Of a stretch of DNA of 64,000 bases, positions 22,401-34,400 are shown in pieces. A program made the position numbers and the translations under genes. The notes below the pieces were generated by a model, which worked only from the letters and a program-made list of their open reading frames with translations, did not search any database and was not told the origin of the DNA. Origin of the DNA: Pseudoips prasinana. Lineage: Eukaryota > Arthropoda > Insecta > Lepidoptera > Nolidae. The stretch lies in assembly GCA_951640165.1 (NCBI GenBank), contig OX621252.1:2822501-2886500 (forward strand). The letters are read 5' to 3'. Position 1 is the stretch's first letter, and each line of letters begins with the position of its first letter.

Positions 22401-25400
22401 TCTGTGCTGCGGGGAGCACGTTAAGATGTTGGTCTCGGTTGTCGCCGTTGGACAAGAGTCATTCTGACATGGCTCAGATGCCTACTGGGCGGCTTGAACA
22501 ACTCCACTTACTTACTTTGTCCTATGGGTACAAGAGTAATCCATAGGATAACGTAAATAAGTAAAAGATACGTCACATCTTCACAATCATAGCCAAAGAT
22601 GGAAGTAGTTGAATGCCATGCAGGACAAACAAAAAGCATTTATTTTATTTTGTTGGAAAACCTACAGCTGTTGATACGTGATTAGCTATTTGTATATAAT
22701 GTAGAAAGCCAATTACAGGTTTTCACCAATAGCCATACATTACAAAACTGGTACATGTTTGCTTATATCTCGGAAACATGCAACTGAATACATATCTTAA
22801 AAATGGTAGTTTCCTTACAGTTTCTTATTACTAAAGAAATCAAGGCATAGCAACCGCTTCACTGTTTTTATGTTGAATGAATAAGGGTCTAAGTTATGTT
22901 TCTTACATAACATGTTAAAGTTCCTACTTGCTCTCACTATGAACGAGTTTTGTCGGTAATTCGTTGAATCAATTGGAATTGATATAGGGGGATTGTGACG
23001 AGTTCTGCTAGGTACGTTAAAGTTGATTTTGCTTAATAATTCCGGACAATCTATTAAATTGGATATTATTTTTAGTAAGTATGAAAGATCTGAGGTTTCT
23101 CGTCGTTTAATAAGTGGCATTAGGTGAAATTTCCTACACAGTTCGAGATAGTTGTCTGACCGATATGGTACTTTAGCACGAAAACATAAATATTTAAAAA
23201 TACTGACTGCTAGGACATCTTAAAAAAAGGCACCATTCTAATATCTATATATCTGTCTACTAGGCTATGCAGACGGAAGACAGACCCTGACAACATGCTG
23301 CTGTGTGACGGCTGCAACAAGGGACACCACCTGTACTGCTTGAAACCTAAGTTAACCGTAAGTTGCGGTCACAAGTGCTTGTTTACGTTGAAACTGGCAG
23401 GCGTGGACACGGATCACGTGCACGGTGCGTGGCGTGTACGCTTTCTTTAGAAATGTCATTAACTTAAAACTTGCCATTAGCAATTTCGCCATCACAAGCA
23501 TGGCCATACGTAGATATTCTTGAATTTCATATGACTCCGCCATGAACTGAGTATAGAGCAACAATTGCCATGTGTTTATTTTTTTTTATTACAATCCATA
23601 GTGTAGCCTGGGGCTCTACCGGCTAAGTCGCCGAACATCGTCTTAGTGAATGGCGTTCTAATAAATAAAGGTTAAAAATGACTTATTCAATCGTTAAATC
23701 GGCTTCCATGACCACATGTTAGGTCATAAATGGTCCAGAATCGATTAAGCCAATTTAACGATTGATTAAGTCATTTTTACCCTTTATTTATTTGAACGCC
23801 ATTCATGAAAACGATGTTCAGTGACTTAGCCGGTAAAGCCCCTGGTTGGTCAGGCCAGGCTGCAACCTACACGAAAACATGCTTTAACCTCAAAACTACA
23901 TATAAAGCTTTCCAAAAATTCCCACACTATCTCTGGATACAAGAAAATGATTTGACACGTGATAATTTATAGCAATAAACAAAAAAATCTTAGACTATTT
24001 TTTTTATAAACATGTCCACAAATACATCCAGTGTATTCGGCGATTATCTTCGTTTAAAATTGTTACGACATACACAAACAAGTGCAAAAAAACTTTTATA
24101 CAGCCGTCAGGCTCCTGCCTGTGTTCCTTATGTAAACACTCTTATAATATTATTTCTTGTTTGATGTCACGTGACCACGCCCGCAACCCCACGTTAACAA
24201 GCACTATCACGCCGCAAATTGCACCGCATAATATTAATAGAATTTCCTTTGACATGTTCATTCATACACATATTTAACTTTTCATGCTATCAGATCGTTT
24301 TAAAGCGACAGGTAATCCGTAATGTATATAATTAAATATGTATTGATATATATTTTGTGAAATTATTGATATTTTATTGTGATGCAATTTTTCATTTAAC
24401 ATTGTCCTTATATTTGATGAAACTGCGAAATGACTTGTTGGATTTATTGAGCAAGATTTTTATTTGGGGTTCGCTGTTTCCACAGTCGGTTCACCTCCCG
24501 AATTCTGTAATTTTTAGAATTTTCATTAGTCCACTGATGAAAATACTCAAAGTTTCAGAGTGTGGAACAGTCAGTGTCAAAGAAGATTTGCGCCAACATT
24601 CAGAAGAACATCACACATTATTTGGACTAAATTTATAAGTTATTTTGCTATATTTTCGGTGTTAGTTAATTCAGTAGACGTTTAGTGGCCTCTGTTGACT
24701 TACTGTTGAATTTACTGGAATCAAATTAGTGACATTAGCAAAGTACAGCATTAGTATTTTATTGTATTTGCGGCATTACTCAAGTCTGTGAGGACAGTTT
24801 AGTTTATCATTCTTTATTATTTACTGTTAACAGAAAGTACCATCTGGAGATTGGTTCTGCGACCAATGCAAACCCAAAGAGCAAAGAACGCCGCGAAAGA
24901 GAAGGAAACTCTTTTCGGACGACGATGTGGAAGAAGAATTGGACAACAGGTAATAATTCTGTCTTTGTTTCTGAAGCGAAAATTTGTTTAGTCGTTTTGA
25001 GTACTTTTTCGTTGAGCAAATATCGCGGAACTTACGTCATTTGGACTTCACGCTTCTCGTGAGTTACCGTAGCCTAGTTGGTAGTGCTCTCCTGCCTACG
25101 AAGCAGGTGGTCCTGGGTTCGAATCCCGGTAAGTGCAAATATTTGTGTGATGAGCATGAATATTTGTTTTTGAGTCATGGATGTTTTCTATGTATTTAAG
25201 TATTTATCTATCTATATAAGTACGTATATCGTCGCCTGGTACCTATAGTACAAGCTTTGCTTAGTTTGGGGCTAGGATGATCTGTGTGACATTGTCCCAA
25301 GATATTGTTATTATTATATATACAACTATTATATTGTGGATCATTTAGAAGCGTAGAATATAGTTTTCACTTCTATTGGCAGTCCCCAAATTTTGTCCTG

Positions 25401-28400
25401 CATCTTTTTTCCAAGTAATTATATTTCTATGTAAGGGCTAATCAGGTAGATCATGTATAGGAATGAATGTATGGTAGTGAGGCGTGTGGTAACTTAGTGG
25501 TATCCCGGGAGTGATAAATAAGACACCAAAACTCACGGTTTCCAGCTATGTATTGTCCAACACACTATATCACCAAGTTGACTGCCTCGTTGGTCTAGCG
25601 GTAGCGTGTTCAACCGCAGATAATGAGGTCCTGGGTTCAAATCCCGGGTCGGGCCAAAAAGTGATTTTGGGATTTTTCCGTAAAAAGAAATTTCTCAGTA
25701 TCAGCCTGAAGTCTGGAAGTTGGCGGTATTACACCCCCGTGCCTCGGAGAGCACGTAAAGCCGTCGGTCCTGTACCTGAACTCTTTCCGGTCGTGTCGCT
25801 AGGCGTCCCATCGGATTATGAGAGTGATGGAATAGAAAGTGCCCCTGTGTTTGCGCACACACTTGTGCACTATAATATGTCCTGCGCAATTGGCTAGTCT
25901 CCATTAAGACTGGCCGCCGTGGCCGAAATCGGTCGGGAGGACATCATTATCATCATATCACTAAGTACATTACATATACAAGTTTAGAAGGCACAATGAT
26001 AGGAAGCACAAGCACTAGTATAGTAGAAAGTTCACAAGAGAGGAAATGAAATATAGTTCTTAGGTATAATAGATAGTACATAAGCGCGTAACATAAAATA
26101 AGCGAGTGGCGCGAGTCTATATGGCACAGAAAGGCAGCGTGCGTTCCGCGTGGGATCTAGTCTGTGACTGAGGTGACCTCTGCGCGTGCGCCGGCCGGTG
26201 GCCGAGTACATAAGGCGTTATGTACGGCGCAGCGCTAGTGATGGGCGCAGGTCGATGAGTTATGCGGGAATTAACGGGATGTGTATACATCGACCAACTG
26301 ATATATATATTGTGTAAATAGTGTAAATATTATTATGTGTAAATGAACTGTAGGTAATAATGTGTAAATGAATTTATGTGTAACTTTAATATAAATATAT
26401 ACTGTGTAAATATATAATGTGTAAAGGAGTAGCCTACAAATGTTTAACGAGTAAATACAATGTGCAGTGACTCGGAGTCGTTCGAGCCGGGCGTGTGCGG
26501 CGCGTGCGGCAGCGGCGGGCGCCTGGCCGCCGTGTGCGCGGCCTGCAGCGCGCGCTTCCACCCCGAGTGCGCCGAGCCGCGCCCGGGCCGCGCCGCCAAG
26601 AAGTGGACCTGCGCCGCCTGCCTGGCGCCCACCAGAGGTAACGTCGCCTTCACTTCATGTATTGCTTCTGTGTCGTAACCCACTTTGTCTAAACTACATT
26701 ATACATGTTGACAGTGATAGTTCCCATAAACTACAGCTCTTTTGTGGCAGGTTATCTAGTGTTAAATTTACAAGTTAATAACCCACTTTAATCAGAAGTA
26801 AATAACTTACGAAGGGTTACACTTTTAACTGGGTGTCATGAAAGGATAGAGTAACTTAACAGTTTTTAACCATCTGTTTAATTATATGTTCGCCCTGCAC
26901 ATTATTTTGTATAGAAAAAATACAAAGCTTCAATTTTTTGTGCTTTGTACATGTGTTTGCTTTGTCGATAGCTGTTGTTTATTTATTCACGTGTGACAAT
27001 ATTTTTTCCTCTTTATACAAATTGCACTTTGTAACAGTTCAGTATAAAAATGATAAAATCTCAATAAAAATCACTGATAAAATTTTCTCTTTTTTTTTTT
27101 CATCTTGCAATTTTGCTTTGCGTAATTGTTCGTCTGAGTTAAGCATTTCAACGTCCGTTTTGAAAGCAAGCTGGAAAATTCTATGAGCTCAGACGAGTGA
27201 CTCTAAACTCTGTAATTAAATAATAAAAAAAAAATTGAGGAGTAAACCTCATTTAACAGTAAATCTTTAAGCATCCTTTGTAATTATTTATGGTAAAGTT
27301 CGGTTGTAGAGCATAAGGCAAGGGTTAAGGTATTGCAAACATTTTACCTGTGAGAATCCGTAGATTTTTTCTCTTTCAAATATTCCATATAAACTCACTG
27401 ACATTGAGTATAGAGGCAATGTTAAGAATTTCTTCCTGCTCCGCGACCGCACTTTAACTTGCTTAAAATTTGACTAGAATAGAATATAGTTTCTTTATAT
27501 GAAGATAGTCCAATACCTTCTTCTGCCATATATTCCATACATTTTGTTACGTTAAATTCTAATAAGCTTCCGTCCTCAAGAAGCTCTTTAGTTGAATTTT
27601 ACATATTTTTAGAAGCAATACAAATAATTTACGGGGTAAGTTGTAAAACACCAACAACCTCGCAGGACTAGATAGGTAACATTATAAGCAACAACTTTTG
27701 TTCTACAAGTTCGGACATAACTCAATACATGAAAAATAAATGAATTTTCAAGCTTTTGTTGTCCTGTCGTAACATTTGTAGGTCTATGTTTCATTCATAC
27801 GACGCTCGGCTCGCGCGCGTTTGTGCTGATAATAATAATAACAACACTTTCTTCGCCAGATATTTATCTAGCTAACTAGCTATGCCCCGCGGTTTCACTC
27901 GCGTTAAAGAAGGATTTTCCCGCTTTTCTGTTGAAATTTTTCCTTAATTTTCTTTGCTATAAACCTCACTGAACCCGAGACCTTTCCAACGAATGCAAAA
28001 CCTTTGAAATCGGTTCGTGCGTTCTGGAGTTATAGCGTCAGGAAGGAAAACCCGACTTGTTGTTATATAGTAGACTAGCTGTGCCCCGCGGTGTTACCCG
28101 CGTTAAATTTTATAAATTTTCTTTGCTATAAACCTCACGGAGCCCGAGACCTTTCCAATGAATGCAAAACCGTTGAAATCGGTTTGTGCGTTGTGGAGTT
28201 ATAGCGTCAGGAAGGAAAACCCGACTTATTTTTATATAGTAGAAGACTAGCTGTGCCCCGCGGTGTTACTCGCGTTGAATTTTATAAATTTTCTTTGCTA
28301 TAAACCTCGCGGAGCCCGAGACCTTTCCAACGAATGCAATACCGAGGAAATCGGTTCGTGCGTTCTGGAGTTATAGCGTCAAGAAGGAAAATCTGACTTA

Positions 28401-31400
28401 TTGTTATATAGTAGATTTCACAGCTTCGTGTAGGCAAATTTGGAAACCTTGTTGCATACTGGCGGCAGTAATCTCTGCGAGGCGCGTAGAGATATAAACA
28501 TTCAAGCGGGAAAGTAAATTGATACTTATTTTTGTACGCAAATAAAATCTAAGAACTTATTAAAAAAAAATGTGAGCCGTCACGGGACGCCTGGCAGATG
28601 TGAAACATCGACATTATTTTGTAAAAGTAATATGCAGAAAAGAACATATTCTGATAGGAACTAAATATGTCATAATGATAAACGTCGCCACGCCAGAAAT
28701 CTGTTTTACGTGCGGCTTTCACATTAAAATTGTCAAATAAATTTTGTTGCTTATGGTGATTCCTATCTACTCCTGCGAGGTTGTTGGTGTTTTACAAGTA
28801 ACAATGTATTTTATAATAGCTATGCAGTATAAATTATTGATATACATAGTGATACATATAACTTGAACTTGTGTCATAATTAGAGAAAAACAATTCTTCC
28901 CCGTTTGCTATATAGTAATTGTGAATTAAGAGACTAATGTAAGCCTGGTTGTAAAGAGACGAGTTCCAGAAGATGTGCGGCGGCCGCCATGTCCAACATT
29001 CACCGGTTCGCCAAAGCGCTCGACACCACCATCGAATCCGGTGCGTCCTCGCTGTCACGCGGAATTATAAAGTCATAGCTCGCTATTTTACTAAGTTATA
29101 ATTCAGAGTATAGAATAGAATATTTATTTATTTAACTAACTATGACTCATATAGGTTAGTAGAACTTACAGCTATATTAGTAATATACATTATTACCCTG
29201 CAAACATGGGAGACGGCACAGCAACGCCTTACGTAGGTGCAGTCCAACATACTTGCGATCATATTTAGGATAATGTTATCCAGAATACCGCATCTTTTAC
29301 GTATTGTTGTACAAAAGCAATCTACATGTACATTTGCCAACATTCCCGATGCACTACAGAAACTTATCTCCATTCCAAATTTCAATCAAATCCGTTGTCG
29401 TTTTTGCGTGGATGGATGAGTAACAAATTTATTATTTGAATTAGAAACGATTATAGTATAGATAGTGTTATTTATTTATTAAACATATAAGAGTTACAGT
29501 TGCACTAAATCTTCTAGTGACCTGCAACTCACATACATAAGTAGTAGGAACATTTAAAATATTTAGTTCATATTATCCAAAGATTTTTCTTTATGAGATA
29601 AAATCTGCACTAAGTACACTCCGTCTTAGTACAACTCATAAATATAATAGTATTTTTTTGACAGAAAAAACCTATGAAGATATTTTTATTGTAAATATTT
29701 GACTTCAAATATTTATTTGCATTTGGACTTGGATCTTTGGCATTTGGTGCTTCCGAAATATTATCTGAATCGGATATGTCAAGATCGATAATAACGCGTG
29801 TTGGTCGATAATACACTTACATACTTATATTTATATAAATTCTTAAATCGAATATTTACCTATATTGTATTCAATACTAGTGTTATTTTTAAAGTATTGT
29901 TATCTGTGATGAAACTTTATAATTCCGTCGTTAATTCAGTGGTGTGGTCCTATCGTCTGCTTCTTCATCCATGACTGTTCTCAAGCATAACACTCATTCG
30001 CTTCCCATAAGCTTGTTCCTACTGGGTGTCGATCATTTCCTGTATTAACATCTCATCGTCCTCATACCTATAAGTTTATACGTGACAGTCAGTATGCTGT
30101 CGCCTTTATACAAATGCCTCTAGTGTTCTGCTTTCTTCCTTTCTTTCGTTACGGTCTATCGAAAAACTACTGAACGAATTCGAGCTCACGATGGGAACGA
30201 AGCTTTGTGATTGGCAACACTTATCAAGACAATTAATAACAACCAAAGATCGCATAATCTTTGTGTGTGGGGGAAGGGGGGGGGGGGGGGGGGGATTTTG
30301 TCCAGCTGTGGACGTCATTAGGCTGACATGATGACGACAGCCTACTACTACTTTTACTTGAACTAAATTTATATGTGATTAACTTGAAATCAATACAAGT
30401 AATTATTGAATTAATTTAACTGCGGATGTATTTCCGACCTTCAAGTAGCGAGCCTATTCGTTTCTTAAAGGCGGCAACACACTTGCGGCCACTCTGGCGT
30501 TGCGAGTGTCTATGGGCGAACGTGATCACTTACTATCAGCTGACACACATGCTGACACGCCTTGCTATCACCTTAAAAAAATGTCAAAATCGGTTAACAA
30601 CAAACGAAACATATAAGAAGGGAACTCCTTTTTGAGGTCGGTTAAAATAAGCTGAAGAAGATATAAATAAATAAATGGATTTTTTTGATTAAAAAAAAAT
30701 ATTTGCCGCAATCGTTAACCTAGCTTCTTCGTACCATAATGTGGATGCATGTTTTAGGCTCATTGGGATCCTGCCTTTGTCTTGGTTAGTTGAATTTCCC
30801 TCGTGAGGCATGAACAAACTTAACAGTGCCTCCTAACTGTTCTAATACCACAAATTATTATATAGTATACAAATGTGTACATCAAAGGTGTACTATGTTA
30901 AGTTACATATCGAACTGCGATCATCGTTACTGCAATAAAAATATTGATAATTTTCCTATCATTGGGTACTTTAAAATATTCTAAATATTAAAAGGGACTT
31001 CCCAAACAAGGGTGACAACTTATTTTATCCGCTTATTAATTAGCACGATACAAAACTTCTGCTCTAATACTAAAACTCTCTTCAAATACTAAATATTTAC
31101 ATCTAACGGCTGTTCCCAATAAATTGGTAACGTTATTCGGTTCAATATTTACATATAGCGATTATTAATTATAAATAATGCGGCATCTTGACCTTACTGT
31201 CGACTTGGACGCAAAGTAGCATAAAGGTTAGTTCAAGCCAAAAGATAAAAGGCTCCCTATTGAAAATAGGACCATATTACCATAGCCTAAAGTAGATAAT
31301 TATATACAAAAATACAAATACAAAATACAAAAATGTTTATTGCATTATTAAACATATTATGTTAGACAACAAATTTGTTGGCGTCTCCTTTTAAGCATAT

Positions 31401-34400
31401 GTATGAGTAATGACATTCAGCCGTGTGGTTTACGGTCGAAAAAAATAATGTCGTAAAAGGCGACTCAGGCCTCCTGCGTACACGCTATAGTTCGCACCTA
31501 ACTACGGTCGCCAACTCGCACGCCAAGTGCGGTGCCTACGGCAAACCTCACCAAATGGTGACGTTATTAAAATCTTTGGAGGAGGCCTTTGTCCAGCAGT
31601 GAACGATATCAGGTTGATGATATTAGGTCTTTACCTATGAAATTGCCGTTCTGCAGTACTGGCCATTTCAAATCAAAATAATTTTTGTTTGGCTAAGAAT
31701 TCTAATTTCAAATTAATTTTATTTTAAAAACATGGATTCTTTTTTCCAAAAGTAGTCATTTCTTTATTGATTAGTGTTACATTTTCATCGCATTTCAATC
31801 TTTTTCGTCATCATGGATACGTTAAAAATTCGAGTAATTATGGAATATGAGTACCGTCGTGGCAGCAACGCGGCACAAGCGGCACGCAACATCAACGACG
31901 TTTACGGAGCTAACACTACAAACCAACGCACCACCTGTTATTGGTTTGCTCGCTTCCGTTCTGGAAATTTCGACCTGAAAAATGAACCTCGCGGTCGTCC
32001 GAAGACTTTGGTCGACAATGACGAATTAAAGGCGGTTGTGGAAGCTGATGATACACAATCTACGGCTGAATTAGCAGCAGCTTTCGACGTTAGCGTCAAA
32101 ACAATATTGGTCCATTTGCGTCAAATTGGCAAGGTAAAAAAGCTTGACAAATGGGTGCCCCACGAACTGGCTTATTCCGTTTATCCACCCTAAAAAAGCC
32201 ACCCTAAGGAGGATACTCGGAAACGCGTGTCCTTCTATCCACCCTGAACGGGGTGGATAACCGTAATTCATATAATATGTTTCTTCCGTTTTTCTCACCT
32301 GCCTAAGTACAGTCATTAACACAAAAACATACACAAACCCAGTCCAAGAAACTTCGTGAACATTAAAATACTTTAGATGTACATACTTACCTTCTTCTTT
32401 GAGCTGAAAATAGTTTTGTTTACTATAATATACATTAAAAGGGACGAATTTATCCAGGATACGCAACTACGTCTACTCAATAATGAAATAAGCGTTGGTC
32501 ATTTTCTGGACATATTGCAAAATTTATAAAAAACCACCAGCCCCGCTTCGGCTTTCTATCTTATAGTACCATGTACCTACAATTTAGATTTTAAGACTAT
32601 TTTATGTTATTCGCTTAACAATAAATATTAAATTAAAACTTAAAAGATATTGATTTGATTCAACTGTACTTGGGGTAAAAAATCGGAAGAAACATATTAT
32701 ATGAATTACGGTTATCCACCCCGTTCAGGGTGGATAGAAGGACACGCGTTTCCGAGTATCCTCCTTAGGGTGGCTTTTTTAGGGTGGATAAACGGAATAA
32801 GCCCACGAACTCAATGATCGCCAGCGCGAAGTACGCGTCGAGACGTGCCTTGCACTGCTCAACAGACACACAAATGAAGGAATTTTGAACCACATTGTTA
32901 CCTGCGATGAAAAATGGATTCTGTTTGATAACCGCAAGCGCTCAGCAAGTTGGTTGGATCCTGGTTCAGCACCTAAACAATGCCCTAAACGAAAACTTAC
33001 CCCTAGAAAAGTGATGGTCACTGTTTGGTGGTCTAGCGCCGGTGTGATTCATCACAGCTTCTTACCAAACGGGGTGAGCATTACTGCAGATGTGTACTGT
33101 GAAGAACTGAGCACAATGATGGAGAAGCTGGCGCATCTCCAACCAGCATTGGTCAATCGCTCGTCTCCGCTGCTCCTGCACGACAACGCGCGACCTCATA
33201 CTGCACAGCAGACGGTCTCCAAGTTGCAAGAACTGGGGTTGGAAGCTCTCCGTCATCCGCCCTACTCACCAGACCTTGCGCCTACAGACTACTACTTTTT
33301 CCAGAATTTGGATAACTTCTTGGCGGGAAAAAAATTCAATACCCGAGAGGCAGTACAAAATGCCTTTGAAGAATTTGTTGCCTCCCGTCCAGCTGATTTC
33401 TTTAAGAAGGGCATCAATAAACTGCCACTGCGATGGCAAAGATGCATTGATTGCATGGGTGATTACTTCGATTAATACAAATAAAAAAATTCGTTTAAAT
33501 TTTTTCATACAAAACGGCAATTTCATAGGTAAAGACCTATTATATTGTTACATATAACGCTGTCATGACATGCACACAGTCACAGGGATACAAAAAACAG
33601 GCTAATGAAGGTAGTTTTCTTTAATTCCGCTAATTATTAATGGCTGTATGTAAATCTACAACATGTAACTTAATTAACGCACATACTGAAAATAGTTTGT
33701 TCAGAATCGTTTACAGAATCGATTTGTATCATTTCTAATATAGGTAATTTTTTATTCCAAAATATTTAAAGCTACGGGAATTATTGTCATATTAACCCTG
33801 TACAGTCAAAACAAATTGAAATGGACCATAAGTCAAAGAAATACATACATACATACATAGACTCACGCCTGTTTCCCAGAGGGGTAGGCAGAGACAACGG
33901 ATTTCGATTTGTCACGATCTTTGCATACTTCTTTTGCCTCGATTACTGTCATTATATTCTTCATACATGCTCGCCGGTTTAGGGTACTTCTGACCTGCCC
34001 TTTCTTTTTATTTCGCAGTTTTATTTGTATTCATACAAATTCCATCATTCAATACAAAATAAAGAAAAATAATCTTTATTCCAAGAAACTAATTTAGAAA
34101 ATAATAATGCATATAAGTGTTAAATAAAAAATTCAGTGTATGTATTATGATTACAACATAATATTCTAAATGGGGTGTTTGAGGGTGTGCGTTAATTACG
34201 TTACATGTTGTATGTAAGTAAAGTTACGTTGAATATTGGGAACGGCCGTCGAAGATGAACCGAACAGCAGAAACTAATGGAGTGCTAACTTCCAGAGTCA
34301 GACGACAGTGAGTACAACACAGCGTTAGTGAAGATTAAGAAGGGCAAATCAAGAAGAAGTAAGGAGTCGTCGCCGCTACTCAACGGCTCGGCCAAGAAAG

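Larger units (their letters stand above)
31623..33540 (+). mobile_element. mariner transposon, interrupted by a nested element
   Basis: The ends TTAGGTCTTTACCTATGAAA and their inverse form inverted repeats of about 27 bp, with TA on both outer sides (31621-31622, 33541-33542). The element is 1,918 bp, of which 635 bp plus an 8-bp duplication belong to a nested insertion, leaving about 1.28 kb, a normal mariner length. The transposase reading frame has no other obvious break, so the copy seems fairly young. It sits in an Acf intron in sense orientation. Confidence 0.9.

Noticed and set aside
23273..23357. Use of the AG at 23,271-23,272 as the main PHD1 acceptor
   Set aside because: It would remove the second zinc cysteine; the upstream AG restores the CxxC pair. 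It is kept only as a possible alternative site.
25070..25145. Functional tRNA gene suggested by A and B boxes
   Set aside because: The body continues as a SINE shared with other copies, and the acceptor stem does not pair cleanly. Similar heads at 25594, 35583, 37095 and 62325 were rejected for the same reason.
28970..29040. Exon start at 28,970 after GAGTTCCAG
   Set aside because: It breaks the phase with the following exon, whereas 28,957 keeps an open frame into ESDDSEY.
30270..30300. Poly-G tract as a functional G-quadruplex
   Set aside because: It is a simple homopolymer of the kind prone to sequencing length error, next to a LINE tail, with no supporting context.
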